Of a stretch of DNA of 19,921 nt, positions 1 to 6,328 are shown in pieces. The stretch is taken from assembly GCA_000416085.1 (NCBI GenBank), contig KE356579.1, positions 107,366-127,286 of the forward strand, in the 5' to 3' direction. The position numbers and the translations under genes were made by a program. The stretch is from a halophilic archaeon J07HX64. GTDB taxonomy: Archaea > Halobacteriota > Halobacteria > Halobacteriales > Haloarculaceae. Position 1 is the first letter of the stretch. Each line of letters starts with the position of its first letter. The notes under the pieces were generated by a model, which saw nothing but the letters and a program-made list of their open reading frames with translations, was not told the origin of the DNA and ran no database searches.

Positions 1-332
1 AGTGCCGCTCGGGCGTGACTGTCCTGTGTGATATCCCACTCGGTGCCGTGGCCACCCGGGAACACGACTGCGTCGTACGCCGCGGGGTCGGCGTCGGCCA
101 GGGCCACCGGCTCTCGCAGTCGGTCGTCGGTCTCGTGGACCTCGGTGACGTGTGCAGCGGTTTCCTCGCCAACCTCCGCCGGGTCGACAGACCGCTCGTC
201 GATCACCGGCGGAGCACCGCTCGGCGTCGCGACGGTGATATCGACACCCGCATCTGACAGCGTTGTGAGCGGTTCGATACACTCCTCGCCCCAGTATCCC
301 TCCTCACTAACGATGAACAGCGCCTCTGACAT
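1..332 (-). CDS. DJ-1/PfpI family protein (class I glutamine amidotransferase-like), 3' end outside window
   Basis: The reverse strand is open from an ATG at 332 to the window edge, giving 110 codons and no stop. The start is an MSEALFIVSEEGYWGEE segment, followed by a Rossmann-like beta/alpha pattern (DITVATPSG at 31-39) and an FPGGHG motif at 91-96. This is the usual layout of the first half of DJ-1/PfpI proteins, with the conserved early Glu around residues 10-16 and the glycine turn before the nucleophile elbow. The catalytic Cys would lie just past the window edge and cannot be checked. Members of the family act as proteases, glyoxalases or deglycases, chaperones or amidotransferase-like enzymes, so the specific activity is unknown. 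The start is supported by an A/T-rich box 26-33 bases upstream. The family call is firm; the function is open. Confidence 0.85.
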   Translation of the reverse strand, partial: MSEALFIVSEEGYWGEECIEPLTTLSDAGVDITVATPSGAPPVIDERSVDPAEVGEETAAHVTEVHETDDRLREPVALADADPAAYDAVVFPGGHGTEWDITQDSHARAA

Positions 333-357
333 TGTACCCTTATTTGTGTGTCACCGG

Positions 358-365
358 TCAAAAGT
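358..365 (-). promoter_or_regulatory. Probable TATA box of the DJ-1/PfpI gene
   Basis: ACTTTTGA on the reverse strand lies 26-33 bases before the ATG at 332. That is the spacing expected for a leaderless haloarchaeal transcript. No ribosome-binding site is seen before the ATG. Confidence 0.45.
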
Positions 366-1008
366 CCCCTGTCCGGTGGATGTGCAATCTCGATCTGTGG
401 CACTGTCGGCTCACGGTGTCCGCTCGGGTGTGTCGGAGGCTGGCGGCCCCGATGCGAGGGCCCTATCTCGGCGGGAGACAGGTGGGACTGTGGCCGAGGC
501 ATTTGCAACCGTCAGCGACAGCGGCCGCGGGAACCTGACCAGGACGACGTCTGTCCGCGCACCCGACAGACAGGTACCGCTCCTCAACCAGCAGTTTCGC
601 CACCGGTGATACCCCTCTGTTCTCGTCTGTTCTTCGGGTCAGCGGCCCCGGTTGTCTCCATCCTCTGTGGTGTCCGGACGGTACAGACGTATCACTAAAG
701 GAGTGTAGATGAAGACCGGCGGCAGGCAGGGGGAGAGCACCGCCGCCAGTCTGCGGGAGCAAACAGCGCGTGCCCGTCAGGGCAACGTGGCCAGTGTGAC
801 CGGGCGAGCGCCGAGCGGTCTGCTCGAGAGAGATACGCGCTCGACCTGTCGGCCGCACAACACTGTCGGTTGTCGGTCGACCGGTCGCAGATGGCCGTCG
901 CCCGATTCCGCCCGTCGACATTGGGGTGGATGTTGAAAGAGTGCGACGTGGCGGTGACGGGTCACGCGCGTGTTCTGTTACGTGCTCGACTGTCTTAAAC
1001 GTGACTCC

Positions 1009-1028
1009 AGATGGCAATAGATGGCAAT
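1009..1028. repeat. Perfect 10-base tandem direct repeat
   Basis: AGATGGCAAT occurs twice in immediate succession at 1009-1018 and 1019-1028. It lies about ten bases from the TTAAAC box in otherwise unassigned DNA. One DNA turn of spacing would suit a dimeric regulator, but no target gene is evident, so it may be chance or a small slippage duplication. Confidence 0.4.
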
Positions 1029-1255
1029 ATGAGGGTGTGTTTACCAATCACATCCTGACAGTGGTGTGAGCACGCCCACTGCTGCGCGTCTGTCAGACAG
1101 TCCCTGGCGACGATACAGGCCCGCCGTTGTGCGTTGACTCAGCAGTTCCCGGGCGGGATTCGACGCGCCGATGGCGGGTGCCGGCCCGCTGGTCACGTCA
1201 CGGGTAGGGGGTGTTGTGTTTGCGGTTGTATCGTGTAATCTCTCCTCCGGGTTGG

Positions 1256-1405
1256 TCAGGCGCTACGGCTCTCGCGGGCCTTTGGTCGGAGGTTCCCGTA
1301 CCCACACTTGCGACACTGGTTCGCCCGTTCGGGGTTGCGCGAGTTACAGCGCATACAGATCTGGGTCGTGAAGATGCGTTCCTCTGCCTTGTCGAACGAT
1401 GCCAT
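1256..1405 (-). CDS. rpl40e: Large-subunit ribosomal protein L40e
   Basis: This 49-codon gene runs from an ATG at 1405 to a TGA at 1256-1258. The protein begins [12 protein letters not shown] and contains a four-cysteine zinc ribbon: C17-x2-C20 ([10 protein letters not shown]) and C31-x2-C34 ([12 protein letters not shown]). It ends in a basic tail rich in Arg and Lys. Spacing, the CMRC/CRKCG signatures, the NLRPKA motif and the length all match archaeal L40e, a small zinc-binding protein of the 50S subunit. It stands alone, 82 bases downstream of the thiolase stop in the same direction. An A/T box 23-31 bases before the ATG suggests its own leaderless promoter. Its basic character is normal for a ribosomal protein. 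Confidence 0.93.
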   Translation of the reverse strand: MASFDKAEERIFTTQICMRCNSRNPERANQCRKCGYGNLRPKARESRSA

Positions 1406-1427
1406 ATTCGTCTGTTATCCTGCACCG

Positions 1428-1436
1428 GATTAATCC
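1428..1436 (-). promoter_or_regulatory. Probable BRE/TATA element of rpl40e
   Basis: On the reverse strand GGAAA is followed directly by GGATTAATCC. The A/T core lies 23-31 bases before the ATG at 1405. A purine-rich BRE followed by an A/T box at this distance fits a leaderless archaeal promoter. Confidence 0.45.
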
Positions 1437-1487
1437 TTTCCGATGCGATATCCGGGGACAGATGTCCCTGCTTCGGGCTGTCGGTGT

Positions 1488-2666
1488 TCAGACGCGTTCG
1501 ACGAGCGTGGCGATACCCTGTCCGAAGCCGATACACATCGTGGAGATGCCGTACTGGCCGTTGCACTCCTCGAGCTGGTAGGGGAGTTTGCCGACCAGCG
1601 CCGCGCCGGTCGCCCCGAGTGGGTGGCCGTGAGCGATTGCGCCGCCCCAGACGTTGGTGCGGTCCCAGTCGGCGCCGGTCTCGTCCAGCCACGCGCCGAT
1701 GACCGGCGCAAAGGCCTCGTTCACCTCGAACCGGTCGATATCCGAGACGGTCATATCGTTGTTTTCGAGCAGTTCCTGCGTGGCCGGGATGGGACCGGTC
1801 AGCATCGTTAGCGGGTCGACACCGACGACCTGCTGGTCGACGATACGCGCGAGCGGGTCCCAGCCGAACTGCTCGCACGCCTCGCCCGAGGCGACCAGCA
1901 CACCCGCCGCTCCGTCGACGATACCTGAGGCGTTTCCGGGGTGGACGACACCGTCACCCTCGCCACGGAACACCAGCGGCAGGGTCTCCAGCGTCTCCAT
2001 GTCCGTTCCGGGACGGGGATGCTCGTCCTCCTCGACGGTGACCTCCTCGCCGTCGTGTTCGGTTTCCACGGGGACGACCTGCTCGTCGTACATACCGGCC
2101 TCGCTTGCCTCGCCCCATCGCTGCTGTGAGTCGGCGGCGATGCGGTCGACATCCTCGCGGGAGAGGTCCCACTGCTCGGCGATACGCTCGGCCCCCTCAC
2201 CCTGTGTCGTCACCTCGGGGAACTCCTCGAAGTACGACATCGCGAGCGCCTGGCCGGCGAGGTTGCCGTTCTGCATGGGGTTGTCGCTGCCCATCGGAAC
2301 ACGGGTCATATGCTCGACACCGCCCGCGACGACGACATCCTGCAGGCCGCCCCGAACCTGGCCGGCCGCGAAGTTGACCGCCTGCTGGCCCGAACCACAC
2401 ATCCGGTTGAGCTGAACGCCGGGAATCCCCTCACCCCAACCGGCGACCATCGGTGCGATGCGCCCGATGTTCATCCCCTGCTCGCCCAGCGGCGAAACAC
2501 ACCCGTAGACGACGTCGTCGATATCGTCCCGGCCGTCGAACCCGTTGCGCTCCTCAAGCGCCACCAACGGCTCCGCCGCGAGGTCCTGCGGGTGGATGTC
2601 GCTGAACGTGCCGTCCTCCTTGCCGAACGGGGTCCGCACCGCGTCGACGATGTACGCCTCTTGCAT
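1488..2666 (-). CDS. Thiolase family acetyl-CoA C-acyltransferase
   Basis: The 392-residue protein is a full-length classical (FadA/AtoB-type) thiolase. It opens with EAYIVDAVRTPFGK. Cys90 is the nucleophile in NRMCGSGQQA, NEAF starts at 316, His348 is in the GHPLGATGA box, and Cys378 is the general acid/base in CIGFGQG. Thiolases condense or cleave acyl-CoA with CoA; in haloarchaea they serve fatty-acid beta-oxidation or acetoacetyl-CoA formation. The sequence alone does not decide which, and no other fatty-acid gene is adjacent. I chose the ATG at 2666. The in-frame ATG at 2693 lies inside the TATA box itself and would add only nine atypical residues. The gene is transcribed toward rpl40e. 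Confidence 0.94.
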   Translation of the reverse strand: MQEAYIVDAVRTPFGKEDGTFSDIHPQDLAAEPLVALEERNGFDGRDDIDDVVYGCVSPLGEQGMNIGRIAPMVAGWGEGIPGVQLNRMCGSGQQAVNFAAGQVRGGLQDVVVAGGVEHMTRVPMGSDNPMQNGNLAGQALAMSYFEEFPEVTTQGEGAERIAEQWDLSREDVDRIAADSQQRWGEASEAGMYDEQVVPVETEHDGEEVTVEEDEHPRPGTDMETLETLPLVFRGEGDGVVHPGNASGIVDGAAGVLVASGEACEQFGWDPLARIVDQQVVGVDPLTMLTGPIPATQELLENNDMTVSDIDRFEVNEAFAPVIGAWLDETGADWDRTNVWGGAIAHGHPLGATGAALVGKLPYQLEECNGQYGISTMCIGFGQGIATLVERV

Positions 2667-2690
2667 ACCACCGGCTACGTGCCACGGTAT

Positions 2691-2699
2691 CATATACTA
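2691..2699 (-). promoter_or_regulatory. TATA box of the thiolase gene
   Basis: TAGTATATG on the reverse strand lies 25-33 bases upstream of the ATG at 2666. It overlaps the alternative upstream ATG at 2693, which argues against that start and for a leaderless mRNA beginning at 2666. Confidence 0.55.
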
Positions 2700-3209
2700 T
2701 TGGGGTCAACGGGGTGTCCCCGTTCTGAGAGCGGTTCCTCGAGTTCGACATCGAGTGTCGTCTCGGTGACTCGCTCCCGGCCACCTCCCCGGCACTGTCG
2801 TTCTCGGCCACGACGCCCTCCTAGCTGCCCGGTAGGAACTGCCTCTCGTAGGTCCCGTTGGCGCCGGTCACAGCTTTGAAGTTCGTTGCACCGTTCCCCT
2901 GGCTAATAAACCCGAGTGCGACGCATATGACGGAGGTGTCTTGCGGTCAGTAACGGTCCCCGACACGGTCCCGAGTGCCGGGTTCTCGACGACCGGCGGT
3001 GTCGGCGTTGCGGATATCGTGTCGTTTGCTCTGGGCGTTGTGGCGATAACGATCTCTCCTGTCGTTTCGAACTCGTCGGTGGCATCGTGGGCAACGGCCT
3101 CCGCGAGCGAATTGAATCGAATACATCCCACGGACGACCCGGACGACAGGTCGACACAGAGTGATGTAGTACGACCGGCAGTGTTGGTCCGTGCTGTCGA
3201 CCCGAACCG

Positions 3210-3216
3210 TTTTTGA
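3210..3216 (+). promoter_or_regulatory. Probable TATA-like box of the geranylgeranyl-reductase-family gene
   Basis: TTTTTGA lies 25-31 bases before the ATG at 3241, with a purine-containing CCGAAC just upstream. No ribosome-binding site precedes the ATG, which fits leaderless translation. Confidence 0.4.
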
Positions 3217-3240
3217 GCAACCATCTCGGATGGTCAGTCA

Positions 3241-4326
3241 ATGCACGACGTGCTGATTGTCGGAGCGGGTCCCGCAGGGTCGCGGCTGGCCCGCCGCCTC
3301 GCCGAGCGGGGTCTGGACGTGGTCGCCTTCGAACAGGGACAGGTCGGGGAGCCGCTGGCCTGTTCGGGCCACGTCAGCACCGATATCTGGGAGTTCACCC
3401 CCGAAGGGGCACGGGAGCGACTCCTGCAGAACATCATCAGAGGGGCACGGTTTCACCCCGATGGGTTCGACGGTAGCAGCTACCGCTTCCACCGGGACGA
3501 ACAGATATCCGCGGTGATCGACCGCGTCGCGCTCGACCGGGAACTGGCCGACGCCGCCCAACAGGCCGGCGCGACGGTTCGCGACCGCCACACCGTGTTG
3601 GGGCTGACCGAGCGCCGCGGGCACGTCGAACTCAGGGTCCGTGGTCCAGACGGCGTCGACCACCACCGGGGTCGCCTCGTTGCCGGCTGTGACGGTCCCA
3701 ACTCCCGGGTTCGAACCGAGACCGGCCTGCCCGACCCCGACGAACTACTCCACGGTGTGCTCGGATTCCACGACGAACCCGACCACGAGAGCTTCGTCGA
3801 TGTCCACCTGACCGTGCCGCGGTTCTTCGCGTGGCGCATCCCGCGGGGTGAGGCCGGTGTCGAGTACGGTCTGGCGACACCGCCGGGTGCGGACGTCAGT
3901 GCACGGTTCGAGGAGTTCACCGACGCCTGCGGTGTCGAGACCGACCGGCGGTGTTCGGGGCTCATCCCCGTTGGACCGCCGTCGACGGTCACCTCCGGAC
4001 GGGTCTTTCTGGTCGGTGACGCCGCCGGCCACAACAAACCGTTCACCGGCGGTGGCATCCTCTACGGGATGACCGCCGCCGACTGTGCTGCCGAGACGAT
4101 CGACCCGACCGACCCGTCGACGCTTGCAGACTACGAGCGCGCCTGGCGCGAGGAACTCGCCGACGATATCCGGGTCGGTCACCTCGTCCGGGCCGGCTAC
4201 AGCGCCCCGGCTCCCCTCCAGAACGCGCTCATGGGGCTGTTCGAGGGCGAGATCGGCGTCCATATGGACCGGCCGACGACACTGTTCTCCCGCGACCAAC
4301 TCCGCGCGATGCTCCCCGGCAACTGA
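3241..4326 (+). CDS. Geranylgeranyl reductase family FAD-dependent oxidoreductase
   Basis: This 361-residue flavoprotein has an N-terminal FAD-binding Rossmann motif (VGAGPAGSRLA, residues 7-17) and an acidic end of the second strand (E31). A CSGHVS box follows at 41-46, in the place where family members carry a conserved cysteine near the flavin, and then VAGCDGPNS. The second FAD motif is VGDAAGHNKPFTGGGI (258-273), the hallmark of the geranylgeranyl reductase family. These enzymes saturate isoprenoid double bonds in archaeal ether lipids and quinones. Haloarchaea carry several paralogues, and this one stands alone, so the exact substrate (archaeol precursor, menaquinone side chain or other) is undecided. 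The downstream gene converges on it. Confidence 0.88.
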   Translation: MHDVLIVGAGPAGSRLARRLAERGLDVVAFEQGQVGEPLACSGHVSTDIWEFTPEGARERLLQNIIRGARFHPDGFDGSSYRFHRDEQISAVIDRVALDRELADAAQQAGATVRDRHTVLGLTERRGHVELRVRGPDGVDHHRGRLVAGCDGPNSRVRTETGLPDPDELLHGVLGFHDEPDHESFVDVHLTVPRFFAWRIPRGEAGVEYGLATPPGADVSARFEEFTDACGVETDRRCSGLIPVGPPSTVTSGRVFLVGDAAGHNKPFTGGGILYGMTAADCAAETIDPTDPSTLADYERAWREELADDIRVGHLVRAGYSAPAPLQNALMGLFEGEIGVHMDRPTTLFSRDQLRAMLPGN

Positions 4327-4442
4327 GCCCCGGTCGCGCGCTGTGTGCTGGCATCCCGACTGTCCGGTCTTTTGTTCGCTCGACTGTTTCCTCCGGGACC
4401 GGACGGTGAGAGCGGAGCGCACCGGACCCCCTGCCGTCGCGG

Positions 4443-4811
4443 TCACTCCACGAGGTGTATCGTGTCATCACCGGTCGGGACCGCGCAGAGAAAGGCGACC
4501 TGTTCGTCGCTCTCGTTGCGGTACCAGTGGACAGTTTCGGCGGGGATATGGACTGTGTCGCCGGCACTGACGGTGTACTCGGTATCGTCGATACCGACGA
4601 CGTAGTTGCCCTGGAGGACGTACTGTTCGTGTTCGATGGCGTTCGTGTGTTCCGGCACCGACCCACCGGGGTCGAGTGTGAACCGGCGCAGTGCGAGGCT
4701 GGGTGCGCCGTCGGACTCGTCGACGAGCACCTCCTTTCCGAGCCCGTCGGCTGCCTCAACATCCTCGTGCGATCCCTCCCCTTGCCGCCGAACAAACGGT
4801 TCCTCGGCCAT
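4443..4811 (-). CDS. Single-domain cupin protein
   Basis: This 122-residue acidic protein holds one cupin barrel. Motif 1 is PGGSVPEHTNAIEHEQYVLQG (residues 48-68), with His55, Glu60 and His61 as likely metal ligands. Motif 2 is AGDTVHIPAETVHWYRN (83-99), with His95 as the final ligand. Single-domain cupins bind a metal or small ligand and act as isomerases, dioxygenases or sensors; nothing here fixes which. The ATG lies two bases after the TGA of the membrane-protein gene upstream (TGA-GT-ATG), so the two are almost certainly co-transcribed and perhaps translationally coupled. The link to a membrane protein hints at sensing or an envelope-associated role, but that is only context. Confidence 0.85.
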   Translation of the reverse strand: MAEEPFVRRQGEGSHEDVEAADGLGKEVLVDESDGAPSLALRRFTLDPGGSVPEHTNAIEHEQYVLQGNYVVGIDDTEYTVSAGDTVHIPAETVHWYRNESDEQVAFLCAVPTGDDTIHLVE

Positions 4812-4813
4812 AC

Positions 4814-5461
4814 TCAGAGATACCGGTGCTGTTTGCCGTAACTCTCTCGATCCTGTGACTCAAATTCGGACTCGCCGTAGCGCATGTCCCAGATGATAGC
4901 GCCGAACCCGAGCACCGTGACCCCGACTCCGACGATACCGAACGGGACAGGAAACGCACCGACCGGGACCGCGATCGACGCCACGACGAGCAACACGACA
5001 CCCTCCTTGTCGCTCGCCATCCGTCCGATACTAACCAGACCCACCGCGGCGGCGGTGAGCGTTATCCACACCAGCGGGATCGCGAGCACTGTCAGCAGTG
5101 CGAGCGAGATCAACCCGACGGCGTCCAACAGCAGCATTACCACCGTGAGCACCACGTACGGACTCAACACCAACACCGCCGACTTCACCCCCGTCCACAT
5201 GATACCCCGCGGGTCGGCGAGGGCGACATCGGTTGCTCTGTCGGTGTATCCGCCGAACGTTAGCTTCATTATAATAACTATACTTACAAAAAATAGAACA
5301 GCGATGCCGGCCTGCAGGGTTGGTGCGAACCCGAACACGGTGAGACTCTGTCCGAGCAGACTCACACTGCTGGATACCACAACCGCCGCGAGTCCGGTCA
5401 ACATCGCAACTGCCAGACTGCCGTACAGAAGATACTGCCTCCCCTGTCTGTCTTCGTTCAT
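4814..5461 (-). CDS. Multi-pass membrane protein of unknown function
   Basis: The product is 215 residues with about six hydrophobic segments (roughly 10-30, 48-68, 92-112, 114-143, 154-170 and 173-192). The N-terminus is short and charged, and the C-terminal tail from 193 on is hydrophilic. A charged loop at 70-90 separates segments two and three. I do not recognise a family or a catalytic motif. The ATG at 5461 is preferred to the TTG at 5482 because the TATA-like box at 5485-5492 lies 24-31 bases before 5461 and only a few bases before 5482. The cupin gene follows after two bases. The gene diverges from aroD, sharing a promoter region of about 100 bases. Confidence 0.8.
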   Translation of the reverse strand: MNEDRQGRQYLLYGSLAVAMLTGLAAVVVSSSVSLLGQSLTVFGFAPTLQAGIAVLFFVSIVIIMKLTFGGYTDRATDVALADPRGIMWTGVKSAVLVLSPYVVLTVVMLLLDAVGLISLALLTVLAIPLVWITLTAAAVGLVSIGRMASDKEGVVLLVVASIAVPVGAFPVPFGIVGVGVTVLGFGAIIWDMRYGESEFESQDRESYGKQHRYL

Positions 5462-5484
5462 AGAAACACAATAAGTAAGCACAC

Positions 5485-5492
5485 AGATAAAA
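5485..5492 (-). promoter_or_regulatory. TATA box of the membrane protein-cupin operon
   Basis: TTTTATCT on the reverse strand lies 24-31 bases before the ATG at 5461. It excludes the upstream in-frame TTG at 5482 and supports a leaderless two-gene transcript. Confidence 0.5.
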
Positions 5493-5531
5493 CCACAGGC
5501 GAGGGGTGGTCCATCTGTGACCGAGGGTCAG

Positions 5532-5540
5532 TTTTTTTTT
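5532..5540 (+). promoter_or_regulatory. T9 tract, likely the A/T promoter box of aroD
   Basis: Nine consecutive T residues lie 22-30 bases before the ATG at 5562. In this GC-rich DNA the tract is the only A/T-rich element at the right distance, so it probably serves as the TATA-like element. Confidence 0.4.
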
Positions 5541-5561
5541 GCTTTCGACGGTAGCGCTCAC

Positions 5562-6236
5562 ATGGAGTTCACGGAGTTCGTGCTCGCGGCGAGTACGGCC
5601 ACCCTCGGGGAGGAACCCGCCGCCAGGACACACGCGGACATCCTCGAGTACCGACTCGATCTGGCGTCTGATGGAGTCGACGCACTCGCGGCGTACGACG
5701 GGGTCTTGCCGCTGCTGGTCACCAACCGGACCGAACGTGAGGGCGGCGAGGCGGCCGATGGTCCCGCACGACTCGGCGTGCTGGAGACAGCCATCAAACA
5801 GCCGTCGGTTGCGGCCGTTGACGTGGAACTCGCGGCTATCCGAGACGGCGGGGCCGAGCGCGTTGTCGACCACGCTCGCGAACGTGACGTTGCTGTGGTC
5901 GTCTCGACGCACGACTTCGAGCGCACACCCGACCGCGAGCGGATGCGGGCACTGCTCCGGGCGGGGGCCGACCACGGTGACGTGGCCAAACTCGCCGTGA
6001 CTGCACAGAACCGGGGTGACGTGCTCGACCTGCTCGCGGTAACTGACGAACTGAGTCCGACCGCACCTGTGGCGACGATGGCGATGGGCGAACCGGGCCG
6101 TCACTCCCGGGTGGTCGCGCCGCTTTACGGTTCCTGTCTCGGCTACGCGCCGGTCGACCCCGCGGACGCGACTGCTCCCGGCCAGTACGGTCTCGAACGG
6201 TTTCGCCACCTCGTCGACCGTCTCCGCGGCCGCTGA
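5562..6236 (+). CDS. aroD: 3-dehydroquinate dehydratase, type I
   Basis: This enzyme converts 3-dehydroquinate to 3-dehydroshikimate in the shikimate pathway to aromatic amino acids. The 224-residue protein has the class I signature set: EYRLDLA at 29-35 (substrate-binding Glu and Arg), STHDF at 115-119 with catalytic His117, and Schiff-base Lys143 in VAKLAVTAQ. PVATMAMGEPG is followed by HSRV, then GSCLGYAPV and the C-terminal APGQ (205-208) that closes over the substrate. Length fits archaeal class I enzymes. I chose the ATG at 5562. An upstream GTG at 5517 would add 15 residues encoded through the T9 tract that probably acts as promoter. No other shikimate gene is adjacent. The gene converges on the RFAP-synthase homologue. 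Confidence 0.94.
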   Translation: MEFTEFVLAASTATLGEEPAARTHADILEYRLDLASDGVDALAAYDGVLPLLVTNRTEREGGEAADGPARLGVLETAIKQPSVAAVDVELAAIRDGGAERVVDHARERDVAVVVSTHDFERTPDRERMRALLRAGADHGDVAKLAVTAQNRGDVLDLLAVTDELSPTAPVATMAMGEPGRHSRVVAPLYGSCLGYAPVDPADATAPGQYGLERFRHLVDRLRGR

Positions 6237-6328
6237 ACCGGCGCTCACGCGCCCGCCCTCCTCTACCCGCGCGGCGTCCGACCGCCGCCGAGCAGGAGAC
6301 CGACGACGTGCAGGGGTACAAGCCGGCG

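Larger units (their letters stand above)
333..1255. other. Long region without a convincing gene
   Basis: Open frames exist on both strands, for example 463-1047 reverse and 709-936 forward. Their products are Arg/Pro/Ser-rich and basic, unlike the acidic proteins on either side, and none resembles a family I know. The region holds the promoter of the DJ-1 gene near 358, a perfect 10-base direct repeat at 1009-1028, and a TTAAAC-type A/T box at 995-1000. I found no tRNA-like T-loop and no RNase P or SRP RNA signature by eye. It may hold a decayed gene, an unrecognised RNA or regulatory DNA. Confidence 0.5.
2690..3224 (-). pseudogene. Decayed gene with a carboxypeptidase-regulatory-like domain
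   Basis: Pieces of one protein appear in order but in different reverse-strand frames. The first frame (from about 3224) gives FETTGEIVIATTP and then ENPALGTVSGTVTD. A second frame (about 2954-2824) gives NFKAVTGANGTYERQFLPGS, hits a TAG at 2821-2823, and continues in the same frame as EGVVAENDSAGEVAGSE. A third frame gives RVTETTLDVELEEPL and stops at 2690. GTVSGTVTD, GANGTYE-x4-PGS and TTLDVELEEP, in this order, are the start, middle and end of a CarboxypepD_reg-like beta-sandwich domain common in secreted haloarchaeal proteins. At least two frameshifts and one nonsense codon (probably from the Tyr of PGSY) separate them. The 5' limit is uncertain. Calling it a pseudogene is my inference from motif order. 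Confidence 0.55.

Noticed and set aside
709..936. A 75-codon forward ORF with a GGAG five bases before its ATG
   Set aside because: The ribosome-binding-site-like spacing is attractive, but the product is strongly basic, ends in nonsense-like sequence and has no family resemblance; most genes here look leaderless anyway.
463..1047. A 194-codon reverse ORF
   Set aside because: Arg/Pro/Ser-rich and basic with no recognisable motif, unlike any neighbouring haloarchaeal protein; probably chance openness in GC-rich DNA.
2667..2693. N-terminal extension of the thiolase from the ATG at 2693
   Set aside because: That ATG lies within the TATA box, and the extra nine residues precede the conserved thiolase start.
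2941..3216. A 91-codon forward ORF
   Set aside because: It is opposite the decayed regulatory-like domain gene; the motif-bearing frames are on the reverse strand.
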